DNA of 64,000 nt, taken from the NCBI GenBank assembly GCA_015179125.1, contig WHVA01000154.1:158076-222075 (forward strand). The letters are read 5' to 3'. This DNA comes from Gautieria morchelliformis. Taxonomy: Eukaryota; Basidiomycota; Agaricomycetes; Gomphales; Gomphaceae. Made by a program: the position numbers and the translations under genes. The notes beneath the pieces are model-generated. The model was not told the DNA's origin. It made no database searches and saw only the letters and a program-made list of their open reading frames with translations. Numbering within the stretch: the first letter of the stretch is position 1; each line of letters starts with the position of its first letter. Of the stretch, positions 9,651-22,154 are shown piece by piece.

Positions 9651-10736
9651 TCTTTGGACTGACTTGGCAGTCATCGCTGGGTCTACCACCTCCTCTGCGT
9701 AACCCTCTTCCGATGGCGTTCTGGTAATTGGATTGTCATGACCTGTGTATTTCCTGCACCTTGTTATCCCCATTTCCCCTTTCGCTACTCCTCCTCTGTG
9801 TTCGCTCATCTTTGCCCTCAACCTCGACCACTCCTGCCCTATGTCATCTCCGCTGCCCTTCCTCGCATTTCGCTGAACAACCATTCGCTGCTCGCATCAT
9901 TCGCCAACAGGCACACCATCAAACCACGATCGACATCCCGATCTGGCAGAATGGCTCGTCAGTAACTCCATCAGCTTCTCGATCCAACCCTCTTTTGGTG
10001 TTCATATGAGCAGGATGCATTCGCGGGATGTCCTACCCGTGGGTCGTGTGGGATCAACCCAGTAGATGAAGAACCCGTGCAGGGCAGGGTATATGCGGGC
10101 CCCAAGACATGATTTCGTACATAAGTGTCTTCGCCACCTTCACCCTCCATCGTTTCATGTTCTCCCTCTTCTCTCATTCTATTGTATGTTTATTTCATCT
10201 ATGTTGTATCATGACTGCGCACCCCTATCCAACCCTGACTCACAACGGCCTCTTTCCTATTCGCTGATACCTTACGAGCATTCGATATAAGTAGTTTACA
10301 TTCACATGTATATTCCCCAGTTCAATTATCATACGTCGTTCATCTTGTGCAAATTTGACTTCGCTGTGGTCATCGTCTTAAGCCTTCTCTTGGAGATTTC
10401 CATCTTCGACTAGCAGAGGACTTAGGCGCCACTGGTGAGTTCTCATACTTCATCTTCGTTACCTTAGCCTTCGAACCATTTTCTGTGCTGTTGGCGAAGG
10501 GATTGTCGAGACTTAGACAGCCCTTCCGTGAGACCTTGCACATTACATCGTCAAGTGCCACGGGCTATTTCACTACAACTGTAGATAGGGTGAGCCCCGC
10601 TTGGGCAACCCTCTTACCTTGTGAACATTCATCGGTTCATCTATTCGCCGAACGGCATACTTATTCGCACAAGTTATTCGGGCATTCGCTGTGTTCACTA
10701 ATACACGATATTAACGCCTGAAAACCAATCTTGACA
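9651..10736 (+). repeat. Solo LTR, gypsy-like family, copy 1
   Basis: The LTR proper runs from TGTCATGAC at 9734 to TCTTGACA at 10736, about 1.0 kb, with inverted ends TGTCA...TGACA. An extra 83-bp upstream piece (9651-9733) matches the duplicated outer unit found at 30644-30730. A TATA-like cgatataag lies near 10283. Relatives occur at 20886-22154, 27528-27846 and 29608-30881. No target duplication flanks this copy. Confidence 0.8.
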
Positions 10737-12743
10737 AGTCCAGCCTCATCATGCAGGGAACTTCGGCACAGGCGGGAGCGCAGTGCAGGTCCTGCGCGGT
10801 GTACTCATGGAGCCCTGCCATACACGAGCCCGCTGGTACGGATCCCGGGTGGTGGGGACCCCACGCCGCTGCTGCTCTCCCGCTAGAATGAGCGACCGGG
10901 CCCCTGCCACAGCTGTCCGCGTCCGTGTGAGGCAAAGTGCATGTGGCTGTCTATGAAGATGCAGACACGGGTGACGAGATGGAGTGTTCGAATGAAGCAG
11001 AGTCGGCACGTGACGGCGAAGGAGGAAGCTGCATGGTCGCTGCAACACATGATGCCAAGGTCGCACATATCATGGACATCTCTTCTTGGGGGACAAAGCG
11101 GCATGGGTCGTGAAGCCACCAAGCAGACATCACTCGGTTTCCCTTCCCTATTTGGCATGGCAGTCAGCCATTCTCCGCTCGCTCCTCTGTTCAATTCGCG
11201 TCGCTTCCCCTATTCCTTTGGCACCCTTCGCACCCTGCTACCCCTATACGACACCTTAAATATTAACCCCGCATCCCGCTATCCCTGATTCTGCACTGTC
11301 TCTTCCTCTTCCCTCGTGCTTCCCCTTCCTTCACCCTTCGCGTGTGGTTACTCCCTGTCTAGTTCCGTGACTCTCCACTTCCCCACAGCCACTGCTTTTG
11401 TCCACTTCCCGTCCTCACCCTTTCAGCTCGCGTATCCTTATTCGTGTTATTTTCTCTGTCACTTTTGTCGTTGTCGTCGTTTATCATCTGCTTAGCGCCT
11501 CTGCCGTCAACCTTTGCCTTCGTCTCGCCCAATACTCTCTCTTCTATTCTGTCCAGAACCTGCCGACTAACACTAACCCCCATCCCCGCAGAAATTCACT
11601 GTCGGACATTGATGCAAAAGAATTCTGATCCAATGCAGGTAGATGCACAGCACAGCTATAGCGCAAACTTCGAAGTCAGGTCTCATACGTCAGCACGGTG
11701 ACCATGGGGGGACGGAAGGTGGAAGGAGGACTGACTAGCTTGGGGACAGGTGGTAAAAGTATTACCGGCGTGCTGGACTCCTTTTGTTTGTGTGACCTCG
11801 CCAACAATGACATGAGGTACGACAGAAGAGTGTTGGATTTCTGCAAACATTACCAGACCATACATACACTAAAGCTGAATATTTCCACCACTTTGAACAA
11901 AAACTCGCGTGATAGCAGCAAACGTGAGCTGATAGACTCAGAAGACGATGCCGGGAGTGCATGCGGAGCCGACTTGGAGAGGCTGACCGACAACCTTGAG
12001 GGCAGCAAAGAACACGCCAGTTCCGCAGACTTTCAGATGAAGAATATACTACACACAAGCTCACAAGGTGCATGCTGATAAAGGGTTAGGACCTTACAAA
12101 CATCATGCCAATGTCAGTAATGATTTGGCGGCGGAAGTTCTGAAGCAGAAAATCCAGGATAACAATGGCAAGGAGAATGAGCCAGCTAAGAGAATGTGGA
12201 AAGCGGGGTCTTGTGTTAAGAGCATATAGTTGACAGCAGTGAGAGCGGGCATGAGAATTGAGCAGTGTAGATTTAGAGTAATTACAATGATCCTATATTC
12301 GCTGCATTTAAGCCCAATATTTCTGGGCCATGGATAGCTGAGTGTAGATAGGAAAATATAATGTCTTCGGGGTCGGTGATGAGAGGTCACCTTATCGCAC
12401 GTCTGTTAAGGTCCGTATGACTACGGCTGCGCACGAATATTGTAACATTCCGGAGACCGGTAAGATTGCCTCTTCACAATTCGTGAAGATGGGTCCATGC
12501 GACCTTTCCCGACTCCAGCGAGGGCTGTTAACATCATCTCTTAACCTCATCTCATCACATGCTAGCAACCTCAGTATAGACAGAATTTACAGATATTAGG
12601 TAGCTCTGTATAGCTCAGAATAGGTCATATGTGTCTATATCTGTGTTTTTACACATACATCTATGTAAAAAGACATGCGCAAATCCTCACGGCAGTTGCG
12701 GGGCACCTATAATACCTATACATACCCAAGAAAACCCCATACC
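10737..12743. other. Unassigned region with weak ORFs
   Basis: No gene is recognised. A plus-strand ORF at 11698-12078 (126 aa, DSFCLCDLANNDMRYDRRVL) has plausible composition but no known motif. A promoter-like stretch with a TATA-like taaatatta and pyrimidine-rich sequence lies at 11250-11340. The rest carries only overlapping frames of low-complexity character. Confidence 0.3.
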
Positions 12744-13471
12744 CTCTTCCTACCAGGCTTTGATGCCCGTGCCAGCCGGCAATCCGTTTGCCCCTGCCTG
12801 GGCCGACCCCTGGACAGTAAAGGTCTGGGACCGTTTGACCTCCGCTGAGAGGACTGAATAGCTTGAGGCCAATCCCGCTCCACCTGCACAGCCACCAGCC
12901 AAATATCCCCTGGTTCAAGGTCAAGCACGCACCAGAGGCCGACCCAACGAGACTGCGTCCGCGTCTGCATCCAAGAACAAGCGCAGGAAGATCGTCGATG
13001 TGAGTGCGAAGGCCGGAGGGACCATGGGGAACATGGGAGAGCCGAGGGGTGGCGGCGACGCGCATGAGCAAAATACGGGGCACCCAGATGCAGATGAGTA
13101 CATACCTTCACCTTATGACGCATCCCTGATGCTGACCTGCTGTTATAGGCTTCCAGATACCTTGAATGACCTGATGAATCAAGCGTAAGCATTCTATTGA
13201 TGTGCACACCCTCATATTACCTTTGTGTATTAGTAGGCACGTTGAGCCCTGCATGCATTCGAGAGCTGTGCCCGATCAAAGTAATCTGGATCCGGCGCTG
13301 TTGAAAGAAGATCAAGAAGATCAGCAGCTGAGAATGGTGGCGTGGATAAGTACTCACGTCACGCAAGCAATATCAGGGACAATGTCCACGGAGCTACAGG
13401 GGATAAGGGATGAGCTAGCAGTTTTGCGACAGGCAAATTCGAAACTTACCGCTGTAAGCACAAGTGACTGA
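12744..13471 (+). pseudogene. Unknown gene remnant, two exons
   Basis: Plus-strand frame SSYQALMPVPAGNPFAPAWADPWTVK runs into a stop (TAG near 12858) and continues in frame as LEANPAPPAQPPAKYPLVQG, then a basic patch KNKRRKIVDV. A likely intron of about 50 nt (13186-13235) joins to a helical segment (DQQLRMVAWISTHVTQAIS, then ELQGIRDELAVLRQANSK) that looks like a coiled coil. The family is not recognised. It lies inside the interval bounded by the two 457-bp repeats and may be an accessory gene of that unit. Confidence 0.35.
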
Positions 13472-14557
13472 AGCGAGTCTGCTTATTCTTCAAGGGGGTT
13501 CCGTAGTTGGGGTCACCCAAGGCAAGCGAGTGGCAAGAGGACCGGCATGAAATGCAGATGACGACATGTGGGATACTGAGAGTCAGCCAGGAGATTGGGA
13601 AGTTATGAAAGAGAGAGGGCTCACCAGGCAATATAAAACTTTCAAGAATGAAATCCTGGTGAGCTTCAGCATGCCTGAATGCCAGTGGTTGATGTCCTTA
13701 TACGTACTCCATCAATGCATGATAACATCGATTCGAATCTCAATCTCGTCCTTCAACATGGCAAAAACAGCCTTGATCGCATCTGAAGGGTGGCATTGAA
13801 GTATTAATGTATCCGTCGACTGATCCGGTGAGACTGGAGCCATGTCATCATCGGATGACACACTCGTGAACAGGGGCAGGAACATGAGGCATGTGGGCGT
13901 GGTCATTGAGTATGGGGCTCAATGTCTGGGAGAAGCTCTCATACCCCGTGAGTAAGGCATGAGAAAAATTGTTAGATGGCAACATGTAGATATGCATATA
14001 CATACTTTTGAGATGTTTACTTACTGCACTATGAATGGCAAGTTGAGTTTGATATGGGAGGTTCAAGCAGGAGGCATATTAAAAAAAGTGGGAGGTTTTG
14101 GAGCTATGTAAATTCACCGGTTGAGCTCACTGCGTGCGACGACGGCGACAGTGGTTGATGCGACGTGGTGGAGCTGGAGACAGTCATGTGAACAGTTGAG
14201 CTGAGGCTCGAGACGCTGGATGTGGTTCCGACGGGTAGGACAGGTGTCCATAGCTCACCCACAGTCATATTTTGCAGCTAAGTAAGAATTATGTGTAGTA
14301 TTATCCGTAGTACTGGTCCTCTCTGAAAAACATACCTACTTAGCCTCTGCAACCCGGTCGGTTACCCTAGCTAAGAAGGTATGACTAACTGGGCACTACA
14401 GGTGGCTATGTGGACCATAGCTAGGGCATAGAACTAAAAAATCCAAATAAAACAAGCATTTTTTATTTTGCATTTTGGGTGCTGAGGGGGGAACAATGTC
14501 AAGCTTAGCTTACTGTTGTAGTAGACAGGAATTATAGGCAGTAGGTATGGACTTGTT
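13472..14557. other. No gene seen
   Basis: Only short overlapping frames are present. An AT-rich stretch adjoins the second 457-bp repeat. Confidence 0.4.
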
Positions 14558-15014
14558 GCTCAAAAGAATAGACTAGAAATTAATTCACTCTCTCAGTGAA
14601 TTTAGTTGTCACTATAAATATATTATACACTACCTAGAAATTAATTCACTACAGAGTATTTCTAGGTCAATAAATCGAAAGAACACTAGACTAATTTACT
14701 TGGCTCTCTCAGTGAATTTAGTTGTCACTGAGAGAGGGGGAAATCTGTCTCACTGTGCATGTACTACTACCCGGCCCTTTAGCGCCCAAGAGCTCGCGCG
14801 TCGAAGTCATTTCAGACTCCGCTGGGTGCAGCCGCCTATGAAAATAGAAATAACAAAGTGGAATGGAGAGGTAGAGAGTGACTGGAAATTTTCGAAAATA
14901 ACCAGAGAAATGGATGCATGGTACAAGAACAATGTGAGAAGAGATTGGGACACCATACAAGAAATTGAATATATTATGCTTGATTTTGGTGCAGGAGCAT
15001 AAATGCACCCAACA
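14558..15014. repeat. 457-bp structured repeat, copy 2
   Basis: Second copy of 1-457 in the same orientation and of identical length. The plus-strand frame ending at TAA 15000-15002 includes MKIEITKWNGEVESDWKF and is broken in copy 1 only by substitutions. Several copy differences are G here and A in copy 1. The hairpins described for copy 1 are preserved. Confidence 0.85.
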
Positions 15015-15173
15015 ACTGTATGTAGTTCAATGCAGGTTTTAATTTTGTTTGCTACTTTGTACTAATGGTGAGAACCCACTACAGGAGAATCTCCAGAAGA
15101 GGGTGTCATAGGATTGGAGAGGAAGGGCTTAGCTTCTTCTGACGTTGGATCAATGAGATCTGGCGGTAGGCAT

Positions 15174-16238
15174 TCATTCTTGATGTTGGATTTCCTCCTG
15201 TCTAGCATAAGCCCCAAAAATCTGAGGGATCATATAACGTGGAACATACGCGTCATCAAAGTTCGTAATAGCATCTTTGATCCCTTCCGCACCGAGTGCC
15301 AATGGACCATAAGGCAACTTCGCCAATCCTGACACGTTCTTGAGCTCGGAAACCGTGGGGGCGCACCCGTATGCGGCAGGGTGAGGGGCGCGGAGGTGCT
15401 GGGGTGGGTGAGCTGGTGTAGGAGGATGGGGTGGTGGGGAAGCGGGTGGCGGCAGGTGCAGGTGTGGGTGCAGGTGCAGGTGCAGGTGCGGGTGCAGGGA
15501 TGGGTTGGGCGACGATGCGAAGGACGCGGGGGCGCACGCATATGCGGCGGGGGTGAGGGGCACGGAGGTGCTGGGGTGGGTGAGGTGGTGTAGGAGGACG
15601 GGGTGGTGGGGAAGCGGGCGCAGGCGGGGGCGGGGGTGGGGGTGTGGGTGTGGGTACGGGTGCAGGTACGGGCACAGGTGTGGGTGAGATTGCAGCACGG
15701 ACAACACGGAGCTCATCGTGAGGAGACTGGGCATACAGTTAGCAGGGTGCAGGGGCGTTGACATACCTTGACACTCAGGAGACTCCATACAGTGGACATG
15801 GGGGATACCGGCCCAAACAGCAGCCAGTAGAGGGACGGGAGCCCAGATGTGACATGACTGGGCTGGCGGCCCTTGAGGCGTGCAAGGGCGTCACCGCGGT
15901 TGGTGTTGCGGTAGCGCATGGAGGCACGGGACATGGCGGTGGTCATCGCGAGGGTGTTGACAGTAGGAGTGATGGAGCTGCAGTCGGTCAGGGTGCTGGT
16001 GGATGATACGAGTAGAAGGGGCGCTTCAAGTCATAATGGTGGATTTGTAGTTGGGATGCGTGACATCCCTTTCAGCAAGGATGTAAAGTAAGCATAAGTA
16101 GCAAATGCACCAATAAAAACGGGATAGTGGCCATTCGACACCTCAAAATTACACTTGAGTTGTGGTTCAGCATTGGGAGTAAGGGTGGTCCATACCTGGC
16201 CCAGAATGTCTTTACAAAGGCTGTCGCACGATTCATGT
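15174..16238 (-). pseudogene. Unknown gene remnant with P/H-rich middle
   Basis: Two well-formed coding pieces lie on the minus strand: 16238-16031 (SLCKDILGQVWTTLTPNAEP, then HYPVFIGAFATYAYFTSLLKG, ending in a stop) and about 15350-15174 (LPYGPLALGAEGIKDAITNF). Between them the frame is dominated by Pro, His and Ala from GC-rich tandem repeats. The order suggests one decayed gene, but exon joints were not resolved and the family is unknown. Confidence 0.35.
15357..15690. repeat. GC-rich tandem repeat
   Basis: A block of about 90 bp (gggggcgcac...gtatgcggc...gcggaggtgctggggtgggtg) occurs twice, at 15357-15447 and 15530-15620, about 173 bp apart. Between and after the copies are simple GGTGCA and GGGTGT arrays. 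It accounts for the Pro/His-rich frames on the minus strand. Confidence 0.75.
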
Positions 16239-16347
16239 CATAGAATTCTTGGTCAGGGTGTGTGTTTTGGGAACTTCCGTTCTCCTTGTATGTACTACCC
16301 ACACCATCGATATTCCTTGCCCTGGCCACCCTAACCCTGTTCGTCAC

Positions 16348-17517
16348 ATGTACAGCAAGGATCTGCGGGATTGCGTTATACACCAAAAATTCAAGCTCAA
16401 CAAGAAATCAACCGATATTGCAATTGACCTCAATATGTCACTACGTGTAGTTCAACGCACAATCAAACTCTGGCGGGATGTTGGAGACATCATGGCAGAG
16501 CCAAAGTGGCTATTTCATGGGTCAAAAATGACCTCAGCTCAAAGTGAAGTAACTAATTCATGTCTGTGTTTAGCTGTAGCTTATTTTATTTTATAACAGT
16601 TTCTTCTTGTGCTTCTTGAACACTTGCCCTATCTGTACCTCGATGAGCTTGTCGAAGAGCTAGAGGTGCAGCATGGTATTTTAGTAAGTATATCAACTGT
16701 CTGGAGGACGCTTCAACATCTTGGCTTGCAAAGAAAGAAAGTGAGTCGTTAAATCCTTGAAGAATGACAACCTTTATATTTGTCTCCAATCCAGCTTTCA
16801 CTGGAAGCCGCAGAGCGCTGTGAAGCCTTGTGGACTGCTTTCCAGTTTCGTATTGGTAGTGAACCACCAGACCGTTTGGTTTTCACAGATGAAAGCACAA
16901 TTGACCTTCGCACAATGTATAGACTAATGGGATGGGCTTACAAGGGATGTAGGCCTCGAGTGCAAGCACGTTTACACAGGGGCCAAAGGTAACGATTTGT
17001 GCATGGGCCTCCATTATTGTATCGCTAATATCCACTCAGATTTTCAATCCTTCCGCTGCTCTCACAAGATGGAATCATCTATAGCCATATCAAATTAGGC
17101 GCATACAACAGTCCAGAGTTCCTTGGGTTTCTGAAGGGCCTTTTAGAAGTAATGAACCCTTACCCGGCACCACAGAGCGTTCTTGCTATGGATAACTGGA
17201 CCACTCACCACATACCTGAGGTCTCACTCTTATGTGCGCAAAGGTTTTTACCATTATAAACTGTTTTCACTAGTGTCTAATCTTGCATTTGTAGAGGAAT
17301 CAAACTGATGTATCTTCCGCCGTACTCGCCCGATCTCAACCCGATCGAAGAATCATTCTCCTTCATCAAAGCTCACCTCAGATGTCATGGTGCCGAGTTC
17401 CGTGCATGTGTTGCAAGTAAGGAGAGGGCTGAGCTATTCATGTTTCTCTATGAGGCACTGGATCGGATTACATGCAGACATATGCGAGGGTGGATGAAGG
17501 ACTGTGGCTATCTGTAG
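16348..17517 (+). CDS. Tc1/mariner-type DD34E transposase, apparently intact
   Basis: Five exons (16348-16548, 16600-16740, 16795-16988, 17040-17243, 17295-17517) with GT-AG introns of 51-54 nt give one frame of 320 residues. The N-terminus is helix-turn-helix-like (DIAIDLNMSLRVVQRTIKLW). The catalytic triad is Asp in VFTDEST, Asp in LAMDNWTTHH and Glu in SPDLNPIEE; there are 34 residues between the last two, as in DD34E transposases of the IS630-Tc1-mariner superfamily. YLPPYSPDLNPIE is the family hallmark. A start 33 codons upstream (16249) is in frame but outside the conserved domain. Terminal inverted repeats and TA duplications were not found. Confidence 0.88.
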
Positions 17518-19261
17518 TGTGGTTGTACTACTGTAATGTGATGGATGATATTGGTAAACAAAACTTAGTAGTGCAAAAAGTACTCATTTTAAGTGCCCGC
17601 TCTTCCTACAGTGGCTACAGGATCTCATAATATTATATGTCATGCGTTACATGTGGTCTTTCCCAGCTCATCCTCTCTCTTCACCTGTCATTTCCCCTCC
17701 TCGATATAATCCCAATAGTTACATACTGCTCATATATCTTGGTGGCCTGAAATCGTACTCATCGACGTCCGAAAGAAAGTTTGGATTCAGCCAATCCAGA
17801 GCAGTATCCCGAGCAAGTGTTAACCATTGAATCAAGAGCTTGGAGAATGGTTTCAAGCCCGTGGAGAAGTTGTTCACGACTTCCTGATGCTTTCCAGCTG
17901 TTTCAGGTCCCGAAGGCGGACTTTGAAACTAGCGCTAAAAATTCATCGAAAATTTGTTTGAGCTCAAACTCATGAACCAGGACGAGTTAAGGTCTAATAT
18001 TTTGTATGATATATATACACACAGATAAATGTGATTCTATGTATAAATGGAGCTCTCAAATAAGCCCAATGGAAATGCCATTCTGCAGCATATATGTGCA
18101 TCGGCTCTTCCCAGGCAGCCACCGGCAGCCTGGGCTATATGCTTTAAACAATATATTGATGAAGGGGGATCCCCTATATACTCAATATCTCTTAGAATCA
18201 TTCAGGAAAGTTGTCTGCTTTGGTATAAAATTTTCTACACATCATGCTTGTTGTTGACTTATTTTGTCTGCATGCTGCACAGGTAAAGTATAAGTTTCAG
18301 TGTACTACACACATATCTATATTGGCTGAATTTCTGACAAGAGGAACAATGTGTCAGCTCGGAAAGTGGGCAAAGTTGCTCCCCAAATCTCAGGCTCTTG
18401 GAGCAGGCCCATGTCAGTGACATCTCCACCTTCAAGCTCAGCGCCAGCGGTGGCGGTACACTGGTGCATGATGGGAGGACCAACCGAGGCAAGGGTGCAC
18501 TCATCTCAGCAATTCCAGGTGTGAAGGGCATGTGGTGACATCTGTGAGAGGAGGGGAAGGAAGGTGAGGCCACTTCGTGGCTGAACATACTGATGGCCAA
18601 GCCTCTGTACGCTGAGTACTGCTACAACTGAGCCCGTGTTGAGGTCGTACTGTTGGATAGGTTGTCAGGATGAAGCATGAACGCAGGGTGCCTGCCTTCC
18701 TGCTCCATGTGGGCATTCCAGTGCTTCAGCTGATAATCAGGGGCCGACAACCAATGGTAGATTGCCTGTTGTTTGTCTACAGGGAATTCCATAAGAATCA
18801 GTCAGTTTCAGGTCATCAGACAGTGGCAATGTTGCACAGACCTTGCCTGTCACTCTCATGTTCGTCATGTCAACGCCAAATTTCTGTAAGCACAATAAGG
18901 AGTGCTCGGTGTTTGAGGTTAATCTGGGAACATACATTTGATAAACGAGTAGAGCAGAAGTAAGCACCTCATGGAACCTTTGCAGGTTGTCCAGAGTCTT
19001 TCTTGCTTGAGTTTATACAATGGGGCCATTATTGTGACCTGCAACACATCAACAATGTCTATCACACAAATTTATGCACCTGAGGTCAACAAATTGAGCT
19101 CCGGATGACATGTGAAAACCCAGAATTGATCATGCTCACATTGGAAAGATGTTGATGAGGGTTCAGGGGAGCGGGTACGGGATATTGGCAGTCATGAGTC
19201 TGTCACATGCGTGATGTGGCTCTTGCTTCGTTCGCTCACCCACACTTAGCTTCGTTATACC
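17518..19261. other. No recognised gene
   Basis: A coding-like plus-strand frame at about 18336-18540 contains STFKLSASGGGTLVHDG but has no known motif. A minus-strand frame at 18967-18737 (VTGKVCATLPLSDDLKLTDS) also looks protein-like. Both may be gene fragments. The rest appears non-coding. Confidence 0.3.
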
Positions 19262-20885
19262 ATGGCTAAGACATCCAGCAAGTGAAAGGCATCCCAAAAG
19301 GTTGCTTCAAGGGCGCGGGATACACCAGATCCATCGTTAGTTATACCAGGACGATGCATAAGAAAATCGTCTGAGCGTGCTAAGTCAGCAGAGATTGTTG
19401 TTACCAAGATGCAGGCTACTAGGGAGATTACGACCCTGTCCAATGTCCCAGAAGGCTCTGAACCAGAGGACAAGGAGGCAGCGGCCATCGCAAGCCGAAA
19501 GGAAACATCTGACTATGAACCCATGGCAACTCCATCAGAGGAATCCAACTCAAATGATGAGGCATCAAACATCTCTATTGATTCCAAGCCTGTGAAGGCC
19601 AAGGTAGCGGCCAAACCTGCAACAAAGCCTTCTATCAGAAAGGCTTTGAAGGGGCCTCAGCAAGTAACACGTGAGTGCAGCCCATTTTCTATATGCCCCA
19701 TTTTGTACTAATTGTAACTAGATATATGTTTCCGCGTACCTTACAAGGATTCTGATGGGCAAGAATACAAACAATGGGTCTCACCTTCAGTCAGTGACAC
19801 ACTTGAAGAAGTAACACAGGCACTCTATTCTATTATTAGCTGCACCGATATTCACAAGTCTAATCTCCCGGCCCTGTCTTGTCGGTTCTCAAAGGACCCG
19901 CTGAAAGTTAAGTACAAGCTTTCAGAGGACAATTGGGACTTTATCAAGAAGGAATATCAAACTGAAGTGCAGAAAAAGCAGGACGATGCAAAGATCGATA
20001 TCTCACTCCCCCCTCAGGTAACCAAGCGACTTTTTCTTTTTATCTTAGAATAGGACTAATCAAACACTAATATAATGTTATCTCAGTTCCTGGATAATCT
20101 CCTTGCGTCTAAAAAAGTCCAAAAGGCCAAAAATGCTACCATTTCCACAAAACGTGGAAAGGTAATGGGTTCGAAGAGCCTTTATTTGGCTAATGATGAG
20201 TACATCAATGAAGAGGATTGGCTGGACATGGATGCACACTACTTCCCAAGCTATCAGATGCTTGAGGCCAGGGTGCGTAAAGAGCTTAGCAAATGCCAGC
20301 TCCACAAGGATGAGCTCTGCAAAATAAACAAGCACAACAAGCATCAAAGGATTTCTAATGTCCTGCTCCGGGAATGGGTGGAAGCCTTGGTGTGTCACGA
20401 TATGTTGTTATATTTGCTTTATTCATCATGTTTATCTACAGCAAAAAATAAGCCTAACGTCACTACGACCATTCCACCAAAATCCCTGGCATTTGAATTA
20501 TTTCACTTTGATATCGGCAACCCTCTTGAAAGGCCGGCTATGACGCGGAAGGACCGACACCAAGTTACCCAGGGCCCTGCGAATCACTGCTCCAGCGATC
20601 AATATTGTCATTCCTTCAGGTCAGAAGCTCAAGAATCTGCTTCAAGATGACTCTTCATCCCCCGCTGCCTCTCAAGGTAGCAAGCTGAAGTGGGTTAATC
20701 GTTTGCCATCGCCACCTGAAGCCAACCAATATGGAGATGTCAACCAGACCATCAGGGCTTGGCTGGGTTCCATATCTAACACCCCTGATGTGAGATATAT
20801 TGATCTTGAGGATCTCCGTAATAGGCTTGCCGAACATGGGTTCATTGATGTTCCGCTCAGATTTCTCAATGGGTTACCTCGGGGC
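19262..20885 (+). pseudogene. Unknown multi-exon gene, broken and truncated by LTR
   Basis: MAKTSSK at 19262 runs into TGA at 19283, beyond which the same frame continues (KASQKVASRARDTPDPSLVI). Exons 1 (to 19670), 2 (19722-20017) and 3 (20087-20389) join in phase with GT-AG introns. Exon 2 reads KQWVSPSVSDTLEEVTQALY and exon 3 NEEDWLDMDAHYFPSYQMLE. After exon 3 (20442 on) the coding sense changes frame before resuming (QTIRAWLGSISNTP, EDLRNRLAEHGFIDVPLRF) and stops at the LTR boundary at 20885. The N-terminus is rich in K, S, E and P. The family is not recognised. Confidence 0.5.
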
Positions 20886-22154
20886 TGTCAAGATTGGTTT
20901 TTAGGCGTTAATATTGTGTATTAGTGAACACAGCGAATGCCCGAATGACTTGTGCAAATAAGTATGCCGTTCGGCGAATGCGTGAACCAATGAATGTTCA
21001 CAAGATGGGAGGGTTGCCCGAACGGGGCGCGCCCTATCTACAGTCATAGCAAAATGGCCCGTGGCACTTGACGATACAACGTGCAAGGTGTCACCGAAGG
21101 GCTGTCTAAGTAGCGACAATCCCTTCGCCGATGAAGGTGCTCCTTCAGAGCCCTTCGCCAACAGCGCAGAAAATAGTTCGAAGGCTTAAGGTAACGAAGA
21201 TGAAGTATGAGAACTCACCAGTGATGCCTAAGTCCTCTGCTGGTTGAAGATAGAAATCTCCAAGAGAAGGCTTAAGACGATGATCACAGTGAGGTCAATT
21301 TTGCACAAGATGGACGACGTATGATAATTGAACTGGGGAATATACATGTGAATGTAAACTACTTATATCGAATGCTCGTAAGGCATCAGCGAATAGGAAA
21401 GAGGCCGTCGCGAGTCAGGGTTGGATAGGGGTGGGCAGTCATGATACTAAGTAGATGGGAATAAACATACAATAGAGTGAGGGAAGGGTGCGAACATGAA
21501 ATGACGGAGAGTAAAGGTGGCGAAGGCATTCATGTACAAAACCATGTCTTGGGACCCGCATACATGCTACCCTGCACGGACTCTTCGTCTACTGGGTTGA
21601 TCCCGCATGACCTATGGAACGGACGTCCTGCGAACACACTTTGGCCATATGAACACCCAAAGGGGTTGTATTAAGAAGGTGATGGGGTTAGTGATGAACC
21701 ATCTTGCCGGGTAAATGGGATTGATCGTTTTTTTGATGGCATGCCTGCTGGCGAAATGATCGTCTTGAGCCCTCTCCTATAGATTTCTATCTTTGACCAG
21801 AGGAGGACTTAAGCACCACTGGTGAGTTTTCATACTTCACCTTCACTACCTTAGCCTTTGTACTATTATTGGTGCTGTCGGCAAAGGGCTCTGAAGGAGT
21901 GCCTTCGCCGGTGAAAGGATTGTTACTACTTGACAACCTTTCCGTGAGACCTTGCATGTTACATCTTCAAGTGTCACCGGCTACTTTGCTACAAATGTAG
22001 ATAGGGCGAGCTCTGTTCGGGCAGCCCTCTTACCTTCTGAACAATTATTGGTTCATCTTAATTCACCGAAAGGCACACTTCTTCACACAAGCTATTCGGG
22101 CATTCACTGTGTTCACTAATACACGATATTAACGCCTAAAATCCAATCTTGACA
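20886..22154. repeat. Head-to-head pair of LTR fragments (copies 2 and 3)
   Basis: 20886 to about 21758 is an LTR of the 9734-10736 family on the minus strand. About 21755-22154 is the 3' 400 bp of the same LTR on the plus strand, so both outer ends are the same terminus (TGTCAAGATTGG...CCAATCTTGACA). The join lies in a short shared gatcg. No target duplication is visible (ggggc versus gcagt). It truncates a plus-strand pseudogene on the left and a minus-strand gag on the right. Confidence 0.78.

Noticed and set aside
15230..15788. Long Pro/His-rich frames on the minus strand and Gly/Trp-rich frames on the plus strand
   Set aside because: They arise from the GC-rich tandem repeats; only the non-repetitive ends look coding.
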